The position numbers and the translations under genes were made by a program. From contig DATFXL010000114.1 of assembly GCA_035316025.1 (NCBI GenBank), forward strand, positions 1-12,572: a stretch of DNA of 12,572 bases, in the 5' to 3' direction. A model generated the notes under the pieces. That model worked only from the letters and a program-made list of their open reading frames with translations, was not told the origin of the DNA and did no database searches. Shown here piece by piece: positions 6,044-12,572 of the stretch. Position 1 is the stretch's first letter; each line of letters starts with the position of its first letter. The DNA comes from JALZAA01 sp035316025 (GTDB lineage: Bacteria > Actinomycetota > Acidimicrobiia > IMCC26256 > JACDBD01).

Positions 6044-6556
6044 TCAAGGCCGCCAGAACTCGCGCCAGCTCTCCCACGCCTCGGGCAGCTCGCCGCGGCC
6101 GGTGTGGTGCTCGGGCCAGTTCGCCGGCGGCAGCCCGAGGGGCGACTCGCCCAGGTCGGCGCCGTACCAGAGCAAGTGCTTGCGGCGGACGAAGTACCAC
6201 ACGCCGTTTCGGCGCTCGTAGGTGTCGCGGTACTGGATGGCCTGGACCACCCAGCGGTCGTCGACCTGCACCTCGCCCCGGCAGTAGACGACGCCGCGGG
6301 CGTGGTCGTCGTGGTCGAAGTCGATGACGTGGTTGCCGACGAACAGGATCGTGATGCCGACTTCCCGCAGCGACCGTTCGAAGAAGGTGCGCAGCGCGTC
6401 TCGCCCCCGGGCTTCGGCGCCGACCTGGACGTCGTCGACGAACAGCTCGACGAGCGCGTCGAGGTCGCGGGAGTCAGTGGCGAGGGCGTACCGGCTCACG
6501 AGCTGCCGGATCGCCTCGACCGATTCGACCCGGTCGAGCCGGTCGGCGTCAGTCAT
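6044..6556 (-). CDS. SnoaL/NTF2-like domain protein, possible dehydratase or isomerase
   Basis: This 170-residue single-domain protein has the SnoaL/NTF2-like cone fold. Residues 11-40 (ESVEAIRQLVSRYALATDSR then DLDALVELFV) are the typical N-terminal helices, and QYRDTYERRNGVWYFVRRKH (108-127) is the curved sheet. Tyr23, Asp28, His76 and Asp99 line up in spacing with the catalytic residues I recall for the bile-acid 7-alpha-dehydratase BaiE. This is a residue-spacing argument, not an alignment. Family members include dehydratases, ketosteroid isomerases, polyketide cyclases and non-catalytic proteins. The ATG at 6556 was chosen because the domain begins there; the in-frame extension to 6835 lies mostly in the divergent promoter and antisense to the next gene. 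It may be co-transcribed with the ArsR operon, though the palindrome between them suggests an internal promoter. Confidence 0.8.
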   Translation of the reverse strand: MTDADRLDRVESVEAIRQLVSRYALATDSRDLDALVELFVDDVQVGAEARGRDALRTFFERSLREVGITILFVGNHVIDFDHDDHARGVVYCRGEVQVDDRWVVQAIQYRDTYERRNGVWYFVRRKHLLWYGADLGESPLGLPPANWPEHHTGRGELPEAWESWREFWRP

Positions 6557-6702
6557 GCCCGATGCTCGCGGACGAGGTGGCCAGCAGGCGAACGGCGCCC
6601 GGTGACGCGTGCGTGTCGTTGGCCTGAATACCAGGTGATTCCGCCCCCGGGCGTGGTTCGGTTTTTCGACCGAGCACGCGCGTGGTCGTAGCGTGCGCGC
6701 CG
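6557..6702. promoter_or_regulatory. Divergent intergenic region with a probable leaderless promoter for the secreted phosphoesterase
   Basis: On the plus strand a -35-like TCGACC (6666-6671) and a -10-like TAGCGT (6689-6694, pattern TANNNT) are separated by 17 bp. The ATG at 6703 begins eight bases after the -10, with no Shine-Dalgarno, so the transcript is probably leaderless. A small inverted repeat, TCGGT-6-ACCGA (6658-6673), overlaps the -35. The minus-strand promoter for the SnoaL gene is not clear. Nothing else was recognised here. Confidence 0.45.
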
Positions 6703-9435
6703 ATGAGACCGCGCCCGCACCCGGCGACGAGGCGGCGGGGCAGCTCCCTCTTCGCCAAGGGCCCGCTGCTGTGCTTGCTTTGCGCGCTGTTCGTCCTGAC
6801 TGCCGGAGTGCCCGTCGCGGCGGCATCGGGTGCACGCTCTGTGAGTCGGACCGACAAGCCGGTCGTTCTGCCGAACGGCCGCCGAGTGACGCCGATGGGT
6901 CGACAGATCGACGTCGGTGACTTTCCGAGCGGCATCGCCGTGAGCTCGAAGAACGGGATCGCCGTCGTCGCCAATACGGGGACGGGAGCCGGGCTCAGGG
7001 GCGGGATGGGCTCGTTCTGTGACGATCTCGGAAAAGCCAACCAGTGCAATCTGTATCCGGCGCCGTTGGTCGGAGACCCGCAGACACCTGCGCCCGACCA
7101 GTCACTGTCGGTCATCGATCTCCGTTCCGGACGGACGACGCTCGTAACTGCCGTGCCGACGGTGCGCGACCCGATGCAGCCGCAGCACAACTACTTCGGC
7201 GGCGGCGTCGTGTTCAGTCCCGACGGCGGACATCTGTACGCAACGGGCGGCGAGAACGACGCAGTGTACGACTTCTCCGTGCAGGGCACGTCGCTCGTTT
7301 CGCCGCCGCGGACCTTGTCCGTCTCGACGACCGGGACATCGTTGCTTACCGCGAGGCCGGCGGGCAGGTTTACGCGGGGCATCGCAGTAACCCCCGATGG
7401 CAGCCGGCTGTTGGTGACGACGGAGCTCGGCGATGAAGTCATCGTCGTTGACACCGCGACCCTGACGGTTCAGCAGCGCTTGCCGTTGAGCGACATGCCG
7501 ACGAAGTGCTACCCGTCCGATGTCGTTGTCTCCCGAGCGGGCGACGGAGCGTTCGTTGCCTGCCAAGGCACGAATTCACTGTCCGTCGTCTCCCTCGGGG
7601 CACTAGGAGCATCCGCCGCCGCGAGCATCGCGGTCGGTGATCATCCGACTGCTCTCGCGTTGACGCCGGACGGAAAGCAATTGCTGGTGGCGAACGCGAA
7701 CCAGGACTCAGTATCGGTCGTCGACGCAGCCACGCAGCATGTGCAACAGATGACGCCACTCCGCACGCTGAACCACGAGCGCTGGGGCGCGACCCCGAAT
7801 GCGATCGCGATCACGCCTGATTCGAAGCGTGCCTACGTGGCGCTCGCCGGCGACAACGCCGTCGCCGTCCTGGACCGTCACGGCCGGCGGTGGTCGGTCG
7901 CAGGAGCGGTTCCCACCGGTTGGTACCCGACTGCGGTGGGGTTCGACGCTCCTCGGAAGCGTGTGCTTGCGGTGGCGGCAAAGGGCCTCGGCAGCCGCTA
8001 CCCCTCGAATGGACCGACGCCGCCGGCGCCAGGGAGCCGGGTTCCGACCTCCTATTACTACGTCGGAGACAACATGGCTGGTCTCGTGAGCGTGATCCCG
8101 GCGCCTGGCTCGGATGACTTGGCGGATGCGACATCGCGTGTCCGATCGAACCTACGCGTCGTGGCTTCGAGTACGGAGCGATCGGCTCACAATCCGATTC
8201 CACCGCGCGACGGCGGACGCTCTCCGATCACGCACGTCGTCTACATCGTGCGCGAGAACCGGACCTTCGACCAGGTGTTCGGCGACCTCGGCCGCTCACG
8301 CCGCGACGTCGACGCCGACCCGAACTACGAGATCTTGGCACCGGCGACTCCGAACGCGCACAAGCTCGCCGCGCAGTTCGGGACGTCGGACCGGTTCTTC
8401 TCCGACGGGGAGGTCAGCGCCCAGGGACACTGGTGGACGGCGGCCGCCAATGTCACCGACTACCTCGAGCGGTCGTGGCCGCACTACTACTCCGACCGCA
8501 CGCGGCGTTCTGACGACTCCGCCGGCGTGGCGACACCCCGTGGTTGCACGTTGTTCCAAGCGGCACTCAAGAAGCAGGAGGCGAGCCGCGGCTCGTTCAC
8601 ATTCCGCGACTACGGAGAGTTCGACGGAGTGTCCGGTGGCGGACCGGGCCCGGAGTGCGCCGAGATCCCACCCCAAGACCAGGAGCTGGGCTACTCGTCG
8701 ACCTTCGTGGCCGACAACCGATCGTCGGCCGAGAGCTTCTTGAACAGTGTCGGGCTCGATCCGCAAGGTCAGCAGATCGGTGATCCGGCACAACAGTCGC
8801 TGCCCAACTTCACCTACCTGACGTTGTCCGGTGATCACACCCACGGCTTCCAGGGTCCGTTCACGCCCCGCGCCGAGATCGCACGCAACGACGTCGGCCT
8901 GGGCATGATCGTGTCCGCGCTCTCGCGGTCCGCGTACTGGCCGAACACGGCCGTGTTCGTCGTCGAAGACGACAGCCAGGACGGGCCCGACCACGTCGAC
9001 GGGCATCGCAACATCCTCCTGACGATCAGCCCCTACGCGCGCCACCAGGGGTCGAAGAGGACGCCCGGCTACATGGGACACACCCGGCACGACCAGGCCG
9101 ATGTGATCCGAACGATCGAGCTCATCCTGGGGCTGCCACCCCTGTCCTCCTACGACCAGAACGCGGCACCGATCTACGAGTTCTTCCAAGACAAGGACCG
9201 TGCTTCCCGACTGACTCCTTCGGACCTCGCGCCCTACGAGGTGGACCCGGGCCCGCCATTCATCGACGAACGCGTCAGTGACGTCATCTCCGCCGCTCCT
9301 GCGCCGGCAGTAGCCATGTCCGCGTCGCTCGACCTGAGCACCATCGATGTCGCCGGGCCCGCGCTCGAGGCCGTCCTCTGGATGAGCATGAAGCCTGACC
9401 CACTGCCCCCCGACTTGCGTCAACGACTCCGATAA
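6703..9435 (+). CDS. Secreted YncE-like beta-propeller fused to an alkaline-phosphatase-superfamily phosphoesterase
   Basis: This 910-residue protein has a Sec signal peptide: an Arg-rich start, a hydrophobic core LLCLLCALFVLTAGV, and a probable cleavage after VAAA near residue 42. Residues about 60-440 hold repeated propeller blades such as GIAVTPDGSRLLV, ALALTPDGKQLLVAN and AIAITPDSKRAYVA, with SVVDAAT turns. From about 507 comes a phosphoesterase domain: VREN(R)TFDQVFG with metal ligands Glu518 and Asn519, VSAQGHWW with a likely nucleophile Ser572, and VVEDDSQDG with metal ligands Asp756 and Asp757. This matches the bifunctional YncE/alkaline phosphatase family. It probably hydrolyses a phosphate ester or phospholipid outside the cell. 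Some codons are less G+C-biased than in its neighbours. It is a single-gene unit. A GTG at 6682 is an alternative start, but 6703 suits both promoter and signal peptide. Confidence 0.9.
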   Translation: MRPRPHPATRRRGSSLFAKGPLLCLLCALFVLTAGVPVAAASGARSVSRTDKPVVLPNGRRVTPMGRQIDVGDFPSGIAVSSKNGIAVVANTGTGAGLRGGMGSFCDDLGKANQCNLYPAPLVGDPQTPAPDQSLSVIDLRSGRTTLVTAVPTVRDPMQPQHNYFGGGVVFSPDGGHLYATGGENDAVYDFSVQGTSLVSPPRTLSVSTTGTSLLTARPAGRFTRGIAVTPDGSRLLVTTELGDEVIVVDTATLTVQQRLPLSDMPTKCYPSDVVVSRAGDGAFVACQGTNSLSVVSLGALGASAAASIAVGDHPTALALTPDGKQLLVANANQDSVSVVDAATQHVQQMTPLRTLNHERWGATPNAIAITPDSKRAYVALAGDNAVAVLDRHGRRWSVAGAVPTGWYPTAVGFDAPRKRVLAVAAKGLGSRYPSNGPTPPAPGSRVPTSYYYVGDNMAGLVSVIPAPGSDDLADATSRVRSNLRVVASSTERSAHNPIPPRDGGRSPITHVVYIVRENRTFDQVFGDLGRSRRDVDADPNYEILAPATPNAHKLAAQFGTSDRFFSDGEVSAQGHWWTAAANVTDYLERSWPHYYSDRTRRSDDSAGVATPRGCTLFQAALKKQEASRGSFTFRDYGEFDGVSGGGPGPECAEIPPQDQELGYSSTFVADNRSSAESFLNSVGLDPQGQQIGDPAQQSLPNFTYLTLSGDHTHGFQGPFTPRAEIARNDVGLGMIVSALSRSAYWPNTAVFVVEDDSQDGPDHVDGHRNILLTISPYARHQGSKRTPGYMGHTRHDQADVIRTIELILGLPPLSSYDQNAAPIYEFFQDKDRASRLTPSDLAPYEVDPGPPFIDERVSDVISAAPAPAVAMSASLDLSTIDVAGPALEAVLWMSMKPDPLPPDLRQRLR

Positions 9436-9453
9436 GGAGGGCCTGGGAGCGGT

Positions 9454-10341
9454 CTAGCGGTGGCCGCACCGGGCCGCGAGATGGTCGCGGACGAGCCGCG
9501 CCGCGCGCTCGGTGTCTTCCTGCAGGAAGAAGTGGCCGCCGGTCAGCTGCACGAGCGGCGCACGGGCATGCTCCGCCTGCGCCGCGAACCACTCCGCCGG
9601 CAGCTCGCTCTGCGCGCCGCACGCGAGAACGGCGTCGGCGGTGAGATCGCTGAGGTGTGCCCACGCCGCCGGCGCGCCGATGGGCTCGCCCGACACTTCG
9701 AAGATCGTGGCCTCGACCTCGGGCGCGCATGCCAGCTCGACCTGCCCGTCGGGCCGGTCGACGAATCCCCAGTGGACGTACGCCGCGAGCGCCTCGGGCG
9801 CGACGGCGTCGAACGGCGGACGGCTCCGGTACGACTCGTAGACCGCGCCTCTGTCCGGCCATACCGCGCGCCGCTTCCGCGCGATGGTGGACATGTAGTT
9901 GCCGCCGTCACCGTGCCCGGTGCCGGGCGGGCGCAGCGTCTTGCCGTCGGGCGCGAAGGCGACGGGCTCGCACAGGAGCAGCTTGCCGATGACACCGGGC
10001 CGCTGTTCGTCGACGAGCACCGACACGCCGCCGCCCAGCGACTCCCCGACCGCCGCGGTCTCGTCGATGCCGAGTTCGTCCAGCACGGCGAGCACGTCGG
10101 CGGCCATCTCGGCGAACGCGAATCCGGCACGCGTCCGAGGGGTGCTCGTCGCGCCGTGGCCGCGTAGATCCACGGCGACGGGACGGAACGTGTCACGGAC
10201 GGCGAGCGCCAACGGCTCGAAGAAGCCGGCGCCCAACCCGTTCGGGTGAAGGAGCACCAGTGGCGGACCGTCTCCGCCCCAGTCGAGCGCGCCGATCTGC
10301 AACCCGTCGCGCTCGACGGCGATCCGTTGCGGACCGTTCAG
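9454..10341 (-). CDS. Alpha/beta-hydrolase fold protein, apparent CTG start
   Basis: This 295-residue hydrolase has the oxyanion motif HPNG (32-35), the nucleophile elbow GESLGG with Ser101 (99-104), and the catalytic His270 in LTGGHFFLQED. The usual acid after strand 6 is not an Asp: the region reads CGAQSELP (241-248), so Glu245 may serve or the acid lies elsewhere. The family cleaves esters, lactones, thioesters or C-C bonds. The start is inferred as CTG at 10341, which overlaps the upstream stop as CTGA. GGAG lies five bases before it, and about 24 upstream in-frame codons offer no ATG, GTG or TTG. Conserved sequence (RIAVERDGLQIG) begins at residue 6. It is the third gene of an operon with two acyl-CoA dehydrogenases. 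It may be a thioesterase-like or C-C hydrolase; the substrate is unknown. Confidence 0.87.
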   Translation of the reverse strand: MNGPQRIAVERDGLQIGALDWGGDGPPLVLLHPNGLGAGFFEPLALAVRDTFRPVAVDLRGHGATSTPRTRAGFAFAEMAADVLAVLDELGIDETAAVGESLGGGVSVLVDEQRPGVIGKLLLCEPVAFAPDGKTLRPPGTGHGDGGNYMSTIARKRRAVWPDRGAVYESYRSRPPFDAVAPEALAAYVHWGFVDRPDGQVELACAPEVEATIFEVSGEPIGAPAAWAHLSDLTADAVLACGAQSELPAEWFAAQAEHARAPLVQLTGGHFFLQEDTERAARLVRDHLAARCGHR

Positions 10342-11459
10342 ACCGGCTCCGCGGCGAGGATGCCGCCCAGCCTGAGCAGCTGCGGTGTGGTGCCGCCGAG
10401 GGTGAGCTCGAGCTCCTTGGCCCAGAGGAAGTAGCGGTGCAGCGGGTAGTCGCGGTCGACGCCGATGCCGCCGTGCAGGTGCTGGGCGGCGTGCACGACA
10501 CGCTGCCCTCCGTCGGCGGCCCAGAACTTCGCCACCGCCACCTCGGCCGTCGCCGGGAGCCCTTCCTCGAGCCGCCAGGCCGCTTGGAGCGCCGTGAGGC
10601 GGATGGCCTCGGTGTCGATGTAGGCGTCGGCGGCGCGCTGTCCGACGGCCTGGAACGTCGCGATCGGACGGTCGAACTGCTCGCGCGTCTTCGTGTACTC
10701 GGCCGTCATTTTCAGGGCCTGCTCGCAGACGCCGGTCGCGACCGCGCAGAGCGCAGCGGTGGCGCGCTCGATGATCCACTCGAGCGCCTCGCTTCCCGAC
10801 GGCCCGAAGACGAGGGTCTCGTCGTCCCCGACCACGGCGCCGTCGAGCTCGATGCGCGCCTGGGGGATGCCGCTGGTCGTGTCCTCACGATCGACGGTGA
10901 CGCCGGTCGCGGTCGGATCGACCACGAAGACGCCGATCGACCCGTCGGTCGACGCCGCCGGGACGAGCACGAAGTCGGCCGACAGCCCAGCCGGGACGCA
11001 CACCTTCACGCCGTCGAGCCGGAACCCCGAGCCGTCGCGCGTGGCGGTCGTCGTCGGGTGCACCGGATCGGTCCCGAGCTCGACGAGCGCCGCCGTCAAC
11101 ACCATCTCGCCGCTCACGACGCCGGGGAGCCACCGCCGGCGCTGCTCCTCGCCGCCGAACTGTGCGATCGGCAGCCCGCCCAGCACGACCGTCTGTACAA
11201 CGGGCACGGGCGCGACGGTGCGGCCGACCTCCTCGAGCAGCTGGCACAAAGCCACGAAGCCGAGGCCGCTGCCGCCGACGTCCTCGGGCAGCGCGATCCC
11301 GAGCAGTCCCGCCTTGGCGAGCTCGCCCCACGTGTCGCGATCGAAGCCCTCGCCGCCGGCCTCGATCTCCTTCAGGTGCTCGTGCGTCTCGCGGTCGGTG
11401 AGGATCTGGTGGGCGAGGTCGCGCGTCGCCTGCTGCTCCTCGGTGAGTGCGAAGTCCAT
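10338..11459 (-). CDS. Acyl-CoA dehydrogenase, FadE-type (second subunit of a likely pair)
   Basis: This 373-residue protein is a complete acyl-CoA dehydrogenase. It has the N-terminal helical domain (MDFALTEEQQATRDLAHQIL, and GLLGIALPEDVGGSG at 51-65), a weakened FAD/substrate motif LVELGTDP (125-132) in place of the usual TEPxAGSD, and the C-terminal helices TREQFDRPIATFQAVGQRAA (258-277) and HLHGGIGVDRDYPLHRYF (328-345). The MCAD-type catalytic Glu in YEGT is replaced (LGGT at 353-356). A Glu occurs at the helix-G position used by isovaleryl- and long-chain enzymes (IIERA, Glu231). It lies 10 bp after a dissimilar dehydrogenase, with a strong GGAGGAGAG site before the ATG. I infer an alpha2beta2 heterotetramer like the mycobacterial FadE pairs that act on sterol side-chain CoA thioesters. 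Confidence 0.93.
   Translation of the reverse strand: MDFALTEEQQATRDLAHQILTDRETHEHLKEIEAGGEGFDRDTWGELAKAGLLGIALPEDVGGSGLGFVALCQLLEEVGRTVAPVPVVQTVVLGGLPIAQFGGEEQRRRWLPGVVSGEMVLTAALVELGTDPVHPTTTATRDGSGFRLDGVKVCVPAGLSADFVLVPAASTDGSIGVFVVDPTATGVTVDREDTTSGIPQARIELDGAVVGDDETLVFGPSGSEALEWIIERATAALCAVATGVCEQALKMTAEYTKTREQFDRPIATFQAVGQRAADAYIDTEAIRLTALQAAWRLEEGLPATAEVAVAKFWAADGGQRVVHAAQHLHGGIGVDRDYPLHRYFLWAKELELTLGGTTPQLLRLGGILAAEPV
10339..10350 (-). promoter_or_regulatory. Ribosome binding site and CTG start of the hydrolase
   Basis: On the minus strand the bases read GGAGCCGGTCTG: GGAG, a five-base spacer, then CTG. The TG of CTG is shared with the TGA stop of the acyl-CoA dehydrogenase. The arrangement decides the start because no standard start codon is nearby in frame. 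Confidence 0.6.
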
Positions 11460-11469
11460 CTCTCCTCCG
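11460..11469 (-). promoter_or_regulatory. Strong ribosome binding site between the two acyl-CoA dehydrogenases
   Basis: The 10-base gap reads CGGAGGAGAG on the minus strand, directly before the ATG at 11459. It is one of the clearest Shine-Dalgarno sequences in the window, suggesting the second subunit is translated at a high rate to match the first. Confidence 0.75.
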
Positions 11470-12572
11470 CTAGCGCTTCGCCATCGGCATGTCGAGACCG
11501 AACACCGCGATCAGGTCGCGCTGCACCTCGTTCACGCCGCCGCCGAACGTCAGGATGATCAAGCTCCGGTAGTAGCGCTCGAGGCGCGACTTGAGCACCG
11601 AGTCGGGCGAGCCTTCCTTCAGATACCCCGGCTGGCCGATGATCTCGAACATCAGCCGGAACGCCTCGAGGTAGAACTCGGTCCCGAACACCTTGATCGT
11701 CGACGCGTCGGCGACGTCGAGTCGCTTCTGTGTGGCGTCCCACGCCACCTTCCAGTTGGCGAGGCGCAGGAACTCGAGCCGGGCGTGGACACGGGCGAGG
11801 TGCACCTGCACCCACTCCTGATCGATGACGCGCCGACCGTCGGCGAGCTTCGTCTCCTGCGCCCACCGGCGCGTGTCGGTCAGCGCGCGCTCGATGATCC
11901 CCGACGAGCACAGCGTCACCCGCTCGCGGTTGAGCTGATTCGTGATCAGGCCCCATCCGTTGTTCTCGCCCCCGACGAGCGCGCTCGCAGGGACGCGCAC
12001 GTCGTCATAGAAGACCTGGTTGATGTCGTGCTCGCTCATCAGGTCCATCGGCATGAGCTTGATGCCGGGGGTGTCCATCGGGACGATGAGCATCGAGATG
12101 CCCTTGTGCTTCTTCGCCTCGGGGTCGGTGCGGACGGCGAGCCAGCAGTAGTCGGCGCCGCCGGCGAGGCTCGTGAACATCTTCTGCCCGTTGATGACGT
12201 ACTCGTCGCCGTCGCGCACGGCCCGCGTCGTCAGGGCGGCGAGGTCGGTGCCGGCGCCCGGTTCGGTGTAGCCGATGCAGAAGTGGATCTGGCCCTTGAG
12301 GATCTTGGGGAGAAAATCGGCCTTCTGCTCGTCGGTGCCGAAGTCCATGATCGTCGGCCCGACGGTGTTGATCGTCAGCATCGGAACCGGTGCCCCGGCC
12401 CGCATCGACTCGTCGAAGAAGATGAACTGCTCGATCGCCGAGCGGCCCTGGCCCCCGTACTCCTTGGGCCAGCCGATGCCGAGCCAGCCGTCCTCGCCCA
12501 TCTGCCGGACGACCTGGCGGTTCGCCTCGCCGATGCCGTGCCCGCGGGCGAGCGCTTCCTCGACCTCGGGCG
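11470..12572 (-). CDS. Acyl-CoA dehydrogenase, FadE-type (first subunit; N-terminus off right edge)
   Basis: The frame is open to the right edge, giving 366 visible residues. The ATG at 12501 is internal, since upstream codons (ALARGHGIGEANRQVVRQ) continue the N-terminal helix leading into GWLGIGWPKEYGGQG. Strong motifs follow: CIGYTEPGAGTDLAAL for FAD and acyl-CoA binding, the NGQKMFTS strand, and the C-terminal LILTFGGGVNEVQRDLIAVFGL region. As in its partner, the MCAD-type Glu of YEGT is replaced by Gly. A Glu in LNRERVTL (codon 11923-11925) sits at the helix-G position. The intact TEPGAGTD motif suggests this is the subunit with the full FAD/substrate site, while the partner may be the degenerate one. 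It resembles FadE26/FadE28-like proteins of mycobacteria; the sterol link is inferred. Confidence 0.93.
   Translation of the reverse strand, partial: PEVEEALARGHGIGEANRQVVRQMGEDGWLGIGWPKEYGGQGRSAIEQFIFFDESMRAGAPVPMLTINTVGPTIMDFGTDEQKADFLPKILKGQIHFCIGYTEPGAGTDLAALTTRAVRDGDEYVINGQKMFTSLAGGADYCWLAVRTDPEAKKHKGISMLIVPMDTPGIKLMPMDLMSEHDINQVFYDDVRVPASALVGGENNGWGLITNQLNRERVTLCSSGIIERALTDTRRWAQETKLADGRRVIDQEWVQVHLARVHARLEFLRLANWKVAWDATQKRLDVADASTIKVFGTEFYLEAFRLMFEIIGQPGYLKEGSPDSVLKSRLERYYRSLIILTFGGGVNEVQRDLIAVFGLDMPMAKR

Noticed and set aside
6658..6673. Hairpin TCGGT-6-ACCGA as a terminator
   Set aside because: The stem is only five base pairs and there is no T tract after it. It lies in a promoter region and is not downstream of any gene.
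6557..6835. In-frame N-terminal extension of the SnoaL-like protein
   Set aside because: It crosses the divergent promoter and the signal-peptide coding region of the opposite gene. The domain begins at the ATG at 6556.
8296..9423. 375-residue minus-strand open frame inside the secreted phosphoesterase
   Set aside because: The plus strand has conserved phosphoesterase motifs throughout; this is a shadow frame.
1..12572. Defence system, CRISPR array, mobile element, tRNA or rRNA
   Set aside because: No repeat-spacer pattern, transposase, integrase, nuclease or RNA-gene signature was seen in the window by reading both strands.

Overview
The window is very G+C-rich and densely packed. It has short or overlapping gene junctions, few Shine-Dalgarno sequences, and protein families typical of Actinobacteria (a KstR-type TetR regulator, paired FadE-like acyl-CoA dehydrogenases). 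I infer a high-G+C actinomycete, perhaps an uncultured acidimicrobial or mycobacterial relative. The sequence alone does not fix the genus. No rRNA, tRNA, CRISPR array, insertion sequence or integrase was seen.

Layout. (1) Positions 1-2990, minus strand: a low-molecular-weight protein tyrosine phosphatase, then a KstR-like TetR repressor joined to it by a TAATG overlap. A 113-bp gap follows that carries a perfect 14-bp palindrome matching the KstR operator pattern. Next come an aldehyde dehydrogenase and, overlapping it by 8 bp, the N-terminus of an acyl-CoA dehydrogenase that runs off the left edge. (2) 3045-4677, plus strand: a Rieske oxygenase alpha subunit and its own Rieske ferredoxin, overlapping by 8 bp. 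(3) 4679-6556, minus strand: a SnoaL/NTF2-fold protein, a 20-bp near-palindrome, an ArsR-type regulator, and a START-like (SRPBCC) domain fused to a PDZ domain, joined to the regulator by ATGA. (4) 6703-9435, plus strand: a large secreted protein, a YncE-like beta-propeller fused to an alkaline-phosphatase-superfamily phosphoesterase. (5) 9454-12572, minus strand: an operon of two dissimilar acyl-CoA dehydrogenases and an alpha/beta hydrolase that apparently starts at CTG. The first dehydrogenase is cut by the right edge.

Taken together, most enzymes fit oxidative breakdown of a hydrophobic substrate: ring or side-chain oxygenation, aldehyde oxidation, acyl-CoA dehydrogenation by heteromeric FadE pairs, and hydrolysis. 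The KstR-like regulator and its operator suggest a sterol or steroid-type substrate. That link is inferred from the regulator's sequence and the operator pattern, not from a pathway-defining enzyme: no KstD, KshA/B, HsaC or Mce gene is present. The most noteworthy points are the KstR-like regulator/operator pair beside an ALDH-ACAD operon, the SRPBCC-PDZ fusion under its own ArsR regulator, and apparently leaderless promoters at both plus-strand transcription units.
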